A stretch of 9,840 nucleotides of DNA from NCBI RefSeq assembly GCF_024693525.1, contig NZ_JAILKR010000016.1:1-9840 (forward strand), read 5' to 3'. The DNA is from Selenomonas sp. (GTDB lineage: Bacteria; Bacillota_C; Negativicutes; Selenomonadales; Selenomonadaceae). Under the pieces are notes generated by a model, which was not told where the DNA came from, searched no databases, and worked only from the letters and a program-made list of their open reading frames with translations. The position numbers and the translations under genes are program-made. Of the stretch, positions 5,603 through 9,840 are shown in pieces. The number at the start of each line of letters is the position of its first letter. Within the stretch, counting starts at the first letter, position 1.

Positions 5603-6382
5603 ATGAGTGATAATCAGCAGCGGATTCCGAAGTTTGAGGCCTTGCATATCCTAAGGCAAAGCATGCTTTGTGATGTCCGGGACAGGGGGGTTGATACGTT
5701 GCCTTTATTATATCAGGATTACAGCAATGGCATCATTAGTGGCTGCCGCATGATGACGACGAAAGAGACGATTACGGTACAGCCGGGGCTTGTTAAGCAT
5801 GCCGGCTTTATCTATTACTTGCAGAAGCCGATGACTCTTGCCTATTGGCCTACGGATGAATATGCCATTTTGAAACTGGTATTTGCAGCACCAACGGAGC
5901 TGCAGGGAGCGATGGTTTATGAGCTGAACCTGGATTTGACCAATAATTTGACGCTTACACCTGACGAAATGGAACTCTGCCGTTTTAAGCTCAAACGCGG
6001 CTCTATCCTGCGTGTCAATTATACGGATTTCTTTGACCGGACGACAGAGTTTGACACGGTGAATAACATCTATGCGCCGTATGCGGCAGTGGGGCGGAGT
6101 ACCTTGTCACCGGATATTACGAAGGCTTTTGCCAATGAGGTCAAAAATTATACGCTGACAGAACTGGACAGGCAGTTTTGTCTGTCTGCTTTGAATGGCC
6201 AGCCGCTTTCCGTAGAGACGATTGGTTTTTATATCAGCCAGCGGCTGCAGCAGGAGGAACAGGCGTGGGATAATGCCAGCCTGTTTGACGGGCTTACCCG
6301 TGTACTGGATGAGATTCGTCCGGCAGGCCTGCGGGAATGCCGCCGTGAGCGCCGTCGTCGCCGGGAAGTATTTGTGGACTAG
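5603..6382 (+). CDS. Tail-fibre/baseplate-like protein of a contractile injection system, 259 aa
   Basis: ATG 5603 is chosen because GGGAGAG is about eight bases upstream; the in-frame GTG at 5594 overlaps the previous stop. Residues about 35-75 hold GIISGCRMMTTKETITVQPG and HAGFIYYL, a beta pattern ('G...G........ITV.PG......IY.L') often seen at the start of phage tail-fibre and baseplate proteins. It then runs KLVFAAPTELQ and LDLTNNLTLTPDEMELCRFK, has a helical region and ends in a very basic segment (RECRRERRRRREVFVD). It opens a tight run of four genes with 1-11 bp gaps leading to a VgrG-type spike, so a structural role in the injection machine, possibly the TssK-like adaptor position, is inferred from order. 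I recognise no enzyme motif. Coding certainty is high; the function name is tentative. Confidence 0.6.
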   Translation: MSDNQQRIPKFEALHILRQSMLCDVRDRGVDTLPLLYQDYSNGIISGCRMMTTKETITVQPGLVKHAGFIYYLQKPMTLAYWPTDEYAILKLVFAAPTELQGAMVYELNLDLTNNLTLTPDEMELCRFKLKRGSILRVNYTDFFDRTTEFDTVNNIYAPYAAVGRSTLSPDITKAFANEVKNYTLTELDRQFCLSALNGQPLSVETIGFYISQRLQQEEQAWDNASLFDGLTRVLDEIRPAGLRECRRERRRRREVFVD

Positions 6383-6393
6383 GGAGAATCGTG

Positions 6394-7682
6394 ATGGGTA
6401 TTTTTACAGATGAGTTTGATTTGACAGGTTATGTAAAACAGCAGGCCATGAAAATTGATGATTTGGAGAATCGGGAACTGTTTCGGAATATTATTGGGGA
6501 TATGTTTTCCCAACTTTATCAGCATATGTACGCTGAGTATCATGGGTTGGAACAACGGATGTTAGCGGAGGTACCGCATCCTGCTGAAGCCCCAGATATT
6601 ATGACCGGACTTTGCCGGCGTAGGGATTATGACCGGACGGATAAGGAGCTTTATCCTATGGATGCTGTGGATCTTTTGAAAAAGGAGATTCCGGCTGCGG
6701 ATGTGTTGGAGCATGTGCAACAGGGGAAGGGCTATGCCTTATTTCCGGTCTTTTTTGCTGGGGAAACCTCGGAGCTGCAAAATCTTTTGCGCCAGCGGCG
6801 GAAGTTTTCGGGAACGGTGAAGAGTGATTATTGTGAGGTGGCAGCTACCTTTGAGCTGCGGCCTTGCCGCCGGTATTTACAGCAGATTGAGGCGCTCTAT
6901 GACGTGACCGGTCAAAATGGGCTGCCTTGGCGAAGCGTTTTGTCGCCGTATCTGTATAAATATGCTGAAGTGTGGATAACTTCGCTGGAGAACTGGGATG
7001 GTGACCAGGCTATTGAGCGGGTGATACTGGACTATGCAGAATTTCGTGACGTCATTCATGAGGATATGGTTCCTCTGTGGAATATCCAGCCATGGAAGGC
7101 CCATACCAGTTGTTATCCAGAGCCGTGCATGGATAGGACTTCCTATGAACATCGGCTGTATGCCAGCCAGTTCCCTGATGCCTGTCAGTACTTGCTGGCT
7201 TCATCTGATGCAGAGATTCGAAGCGTGCGCTGGCAAGGCGGGGACCTTATCATCAGCTGTGACCAGCAGGAGGCCGAGGATTGGCCGCTGTTACGGCTTT
7301 ACCCTGTGAGCAGTTCGGAAAAATATGGATATCGGGTATACGGTAACCAGCATAATCAGAGCTTTGCCCGCAATCTGTTGGCTCCTATGGCCAGCGTATT
7401 AAGACGCGGGCAGAGGTAGAGCGTTTCTTGCGTTCGTTCCGTTGTATGGGGGATTTTACCCTACAGGACATCCACCTGCGCAAAAATACTGGGCAGGCAG
7501 AGACGTATTCGACGGATGCTTTCATCGATTACGAGTTCCGTACGGGGAGTCGGGAATACACGCTGGCGCTGGATTTCCAGGCGAAGCAGGAGGACTATCG
7601 GAATCTGGATGTTATCAGTTTTCTGGTTACCAATTTGCAGCATTATTTCCCCGAATACGAATGCGCAGGGAGGCTGGTTTGA
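6394..7682 (+). pseudogene. Baseplate-like protein (possible TssF-position), frameshifted, ~430 aa if restored
   Basis: Start ATG 6394 follows AGGGAG at 6381-6386. The first frame (to 7419) begins with a helical part (FTDEFDLTGYVKQQAMKIDD, then YQHMYAEYHGLEQRML), followed by beta and mixed regions such as CEVAATFELRPCRRYLQQIE and ERVILDYAEFRDVIHEDM. The second frame is open from 7356 and carries YGQRIKTRAEVERFLRSFR, GDFTLQDIHLRKNTG and LALDFQAKQEDYRNLDVISF to TGA 7682. One added base in the overlap (near 7380) joins them. Codon use is continuous across the break, so the gene was recently, or still is, one unit. Position between a tail-fibre-like gene and another structural gene upstream of the spike suggests a baseplate wedge component such as TssF; I have no clear sequence motif to prove that. 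The 84-residue reading from 7428 is the C-terminal part, not a separate gene. Confidence 0.55.
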
Positions 7683-7683
7683 G

Positions 7684-8388
7684 ATGAATTTTATTTGGGA
7701 TGCCGCCATCAGGGCGAAACGGCAGGGGCAGAGCAAGGCGAATATGAGCTATACACCGGCAGATAATGGCAGCCCTTATTATGAACTGGCTTTTGACTAT
7801 CTGAACCGCAAGGAGATCGGTCCGGAGCCGATTCCAGTAAATGCCTTGTACCGTTTCAGTGCCATCTTTCAATATTTACTGCATCCGGATGTGCGATACT
7901 TGCTGGAAAAGGATAAGGAAGAATTCATCACCAAGGCTTTCGATTGCCTGCTGCATATGCTCTGTGAAGTGGATTTGCACCATGGCATTACCCGTCAGGA
8001 ATGTTATGTGCGGAAACTGCGGCAGGAACTTCTGACCGGGGTGTTTGGCAAAGAGGCAGTTGATGTGGTGCGGGACCTGCCAATGGAACGCCAATTGGCC
8101 GTGGCTGGGGAGCTTCTCCATACCATGCAATGCGGTTCCAGCCTGCAGGGCTTCAGCCGTGCCTTCCGGCGGCTGTTTCCGCAGGGGATTCTGTATCAAA
8201 GCCGCTTATCTCCCAATGAGCTGGATGCGTATCTGGATGAGCCCAAGCGACAGGCCCGGGAACATGAGTGGCAGCTATTCTGCCGCCTGTTCCTGCCTTT
8301 GGATTTCTCTATCCGGGTATTTTGGCAGGTACATTTCGGTATTATCGGGCTGGACGGAACCATGAAGGATAAAATTGCATTATTTTAG
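7684..8388 (+). CDS. Baseplate-associated hypothetical protein, 234 aa
   Basis: ATG 7684 follows the stop of the previous gene by one base and has GGGAGG about ten bases upstream; the in-frame TTG/ATG-like starts from 7516 are inside the neighbour. The product begins MNFIWDAAIRAKRQGQSKAN, has SYTPADNGSPYYELAF, a helical middle with YLLHPDVRYLLEKDKEEFIT and LLHMLCEVDLHHGITRQECY, and GSSLQGFSRAFRRLFPQGIL before an amphipathic end. It has no signal peptide and no membrane segment. I do not recognise a named family. The tight spacing, and its place after the baseplate-like gene and directly before the spike, suggest a structural or assembly factor (TssG-like position). It is intact, unlike both neighbours. 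Confidence 0.65.
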   Translation: MNFIWDAAIRAKRQGQSKANMSYTPADNGSPYYELAFDYLNRKEIGPEPIPVNALYRFSAIFQYLLHPDVRYLLEKDKEEFITKAFDCLLHMLCEVDLHHGITRQECYVRKLRQELLTGVFGKEAVDVVRDLPMERQLAVAGELLHTMQCGSSLQGFSRAFRRLFPQGILYQSRLSPNELDAYLDEPKRQAREHEWQLFCRLFLPLDFSIRVFWQVHFGIIGLDGTMKDKIALF

Positions 8389-8397
8389 GAGTACATC

Positions 8398-9491
8398 ATG
8401 AGTGAAGAAAAAACTTTAGCCATGTTTCCCGTCTGGTATATCAGGAAGAACAGACGGATTGGGAATTCCTGTATCGTTTGGCGGAGAGTACGGGACGCTA
8501 TATTTTTGCTGACTCCAAAAGCAAGGACATCCGCATAAGTTTGGGCGCTGTCCCTTTTCAGCAAAGGACGATTCAGGCAAAAGACCATATCCTGGGGCAG
8601 AAGGTTCTTTTGGAAAAATGCCTGCGGGTGAAGGAGAATACCGCAAAAAATGCCCTGCCTTGCGAATATACCATAACTGAACTGGATACCCCGGATCTTT
8701 CCCTGGGAGCAGGTTATGGGCTGAAAAATGGCCAGCGCGACCAGATTATTATGCGCGGCTGCATCGAAGCACAAGAGGGGTTGCTGGTTAATCATCTGCA
8801 GCTGGTCAACAAGGAAGGCTGCCGTGTAGATGCCCAGGCGGAACTTCAGGACAGGAATAACGGACATTATTTAGCAGGCAAAATCATTGCTGTGGATGGC
8901 ACAAATGTCAAAGTCTATTTTGATGTGGATGAAAGCCAAAGTGAAGCCGAAGCCTGTTGGATTCCTTATGAAAATATCGTCAACAACTATATGTATTCTA
9001 TGCCGGATGTGGGCGATAGGGTGTTTGTTTATCATGAGGAAAATGGCAAAAAGATGGCGCAGGGCAGCCATCGCACTTCTACGGATGGCGACAGCGACTA
9101 TGATACGCCGGAGAACCGTTCCCTGACCAGTACCAATAATCTCCTGCAGTTTCAGCCGGGCAGTGTGATTATGCAGGCTGGACGTCAGGGGATAAACAGT
9201 TCTGTGATAACCATGAGTGATGAAGCGGGCATAAGTATTCATTCTACACAGGACATTGTTTTTGAGGCAAAGCAGGATATCAAAGTTCAGGCTGCTCAGG
9301 GTGAGACACCTGAGCAGTTTGAGAAGCCCTGCGCTGACTATCGTAATGGCATGACTGCGTATACTTCCCATGGTGGCGGATATATTGGGGGCAATATGGG
9401 CAGTAGCCAGAAAATTGGTGCAGATGTTCCAGGCTTGAAATCAGCCAGTGCTCCTTTGGAACCGTATGGAAAATATAAGCGTGGATGTTAA
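8398..9491 (+). pseudogene. VgrG/gp5-type spike protein with short N-terminus, frameshifted at an A-run
   Basis: AGGAG lies six bases before ATG 8398. The start frame gives MSEEK and then runs out of frame at the A6 run 8408-8413. With seven A residues it would read MSEEKNFSHVSRLVYQEEQT followed by DWEFLYRLAESTGRYIF and continue to TAA 9491. 'QEEQTDWEFLYRLAE' is the gp27-like motif. KIIAVDGTNVKVYFDVDES, CWIPYENI and YSMPDVGDRVFVYHEENGKK mark the gp5/VgrG OB-fold. Residues after about 220 (LLQFQPGSVIMQAG, GISIHSTQDIVFEAKQDIKV) form the beta-helical needle. The usual ~150-residue first VgrG barrel is missing, so the protein starts mid-hub. It is the spike of the upstream baseplate operon, ends in a Gly-rich linker and leads into a toxin-like extension. 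It is probably functional if the A-run is a read error. Confidence 0.65.
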
Positions 9492-9588
9492 ATCACCAAA
9501 AGGAAACATAATAGCGAAAAATGTAACACCTGAAAAAGGCGTTGAGATTATGGAAAAATGGCTAAAAAATAATAGGTTATGGAAATAG
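9466..9588 (+). CDS. Toxin-like C-terminal extension of the spike, ~40 aa, in a shifted frame
   Basis: The frame beginning at ATG 9466, inside the end of the spike gene, reads MENISVDVKSPKGN, then IIAKNVTPEKGVEIMEKWLK and NNRLWK, stop TAG 9586-9588. If one A were removed from the A4 run 9470-9473, the spike would continue from PLEPYG into NISVDVKSPKGN, making a fused C-terminus. Composition turns AT-rich at exactly this junction, as expected for a swapped cargo tip. About 40 residues is too little for a complete enzymatic toxin, so it is a truncated tip or a short docking tail. I do not recognise the family. It may instead be a free small ORF, though no ribosome site precedes 9466. Confidence 0.4.
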   Translation: MENISVDVKSPKGNIIAKNVTPEKGVEIMEKWLKNNRLWK

Positions 9589-9592
9589 GAGG
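9587..9592 (+). promoter_or_regulatory. Ribosome binding site overlapping the toxin-like stop codon
   Basis: AGGAGG overlaps the last bases of TAG 9586-9588 and lies nine bases before ATG 9602. Overlap of stop and ribosome site suggests translational coupling of the spike tip to the next gene, as in toxin-immunity pairs. Confidence 0.6.
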
Positions 9593-9601
9593 TATATTAA
9601 A

Positions 9602-9840
9602 ATGACAAATATAAAAAATGTAGAGATTTTGAAAAAATGGTTGACGATTATCGCCTTTTGTTATTAGATGATTTGAAAATTGACAATATCGATGAGTTTA
9701 TGAAAAATAGAGACGATGATATATTTGCTGTTCCTTGGGGAGATAGATATGATGAAATAAAAAAATATAGAAATGATCCTCCGGGACAGGTTCGATATAG
9801 AATCCCAATAAAAGAAAGAAAAATTATAGAGTCTATAATG
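9602..9840 (+). CDS. Putative immunity protein, frameshifted near its start and cut by the window end
   Basis: ATG 9602 has an ideal ribosome site but its frame (MTNIKNVEILKKW, then TIIAFCY) stops at once. With one A added to the A6 run 9632-9637 it becomes MTNIKNVEILKKMVDDYRLL and continues DDLKIDNIDEFMKNRDDDIF, VPWGDRYDEIKKYRNDPPGQ and VRYRIPIKERKIIESIM to the last base. An alternative is a start at ATG 9637 in the second frame without change. The protein is acidic, charged and soluble, without signal peptide. Its location directly behind the toxin-like spike tip makes a cognate immunity role the simplest inference; I cannot name a family. The 3' end is outside the window. Confidence 0.5.

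Noticed and set aside
8398..8480. Programmed -1 ribosomal frameshifting at the A6 run
   Set aside because: The run does not form a canonical X-XXY-YYZ heptamer in the zero frame and I see no obvious stimulatory stem right after it. Similar breaks elsewhere in the window point to a common non-programmed cause.
8385..8867. Antisense ORF of 160 aa
   Set aside because: It overlaps the spike gene, whose + strand motifs (DWEFLYRLAE and others) are clear. No ribosome site or partner gene is seen on the - strand.
8871..9371. Long antisense ORF (166 aa, - strand)
   Set aside because: It is opposite the VgrG OB-fold and needle region, which has recognisable motifs. The antisense protein has no recognisable motif, so it is a shadow.
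1..9840. CRISPR array, tRNA/rRNA, transposase or phage integrase
   Set aside because: No regularly spaced repeats, no cloverleaf-like segment and no transposase or integrase motifs were seen in any open frame.

Overview
The window looks like an accessory, polymorphic-toxin-rich region of a low-to-mid GC anaerobic Firmicute. A Negativicute of the Selenomonadaceae type is my best guess. It rests on the style of the RHS repeats, the strong AGGAGG-type ribosome binding sites and the gene content; I cannot confirm it without a search. All supported genes are on the + strand. Two kinds of DNA alternate. Machinery genes of roughly balanced composition (about 1670-3090 and 5600-9490) belong to a contractile-injection / VgrG-spike system. 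Strongly AT-rich cargo islands (1-1670, 3200-5500, 9480-9840) hold toxin pieces and immunity-like genes.

Region by region. 2-298 is the 3' end of an Imm22-like immunity gene, followed by a hairpin terminator. 455-1041 holds broken pieces of an RHS (YD-repeat) toxin carrier that reach the conserved tip but carry no toxin, directly followed by a small immunity-like gene (1061-1330). A ~134 bp direct repeat (610-743 and 1534-1668) then restarts the RHS sequence, which is cut at once and joined to an N-terminally odd VgrG/gp27-like gene (1672-3092, frameshifted). Next come a PAAR-like/effector reading frame (3094-3853, frameshifted), a membrane-anchored putative immunity protein (3872-4273), a tiny membrane protein (4301-4447), a 37-residue stub resembling a VgrG N-terminus (4502-4615), another immunity-like gene (4649-4939), the dead C-terminus of a TNT-type NAD-glycohydrolase toxin (4987-5136) and a second copy of the small immunity-like gene (5208-5459). 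A 30-residue ORF resembling a VgrG C-terminal beta-repeat (5505-5597) leads into a tight operon. Its genes are a tail-fibre/baseplate-like protein (5603-6382), a baseplate-like protein (6394-7682, frameshifted), a third baseplate-like protein (7684-8388) and a VgrG/gp5-type spike (8398-9491, frameshifted). A toxin-like C-terminal extension (9466-9588) and a translationally coupled immunity-like gene that runs off the window (9602-9840) follow the spike.

How the parts fit: spike and PAAR-like proteins would sit at the tip of a contractile injection machine whose baseplate genes are 5603-8388, and toxin domains are attached to them or to RHS carriers. The AT-rich islands read as a graveyard of exchanged toxin cassettes from which immunity genes survive. 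At least five, probably six, coding sequences are interrupted by changes that look like one missing base, three of them at homopolymers. Either these are consensus sequencing errors, in which case most machinery genes are intact, or the locus is really decaying. This is the first thing to settle before functional conclusions.
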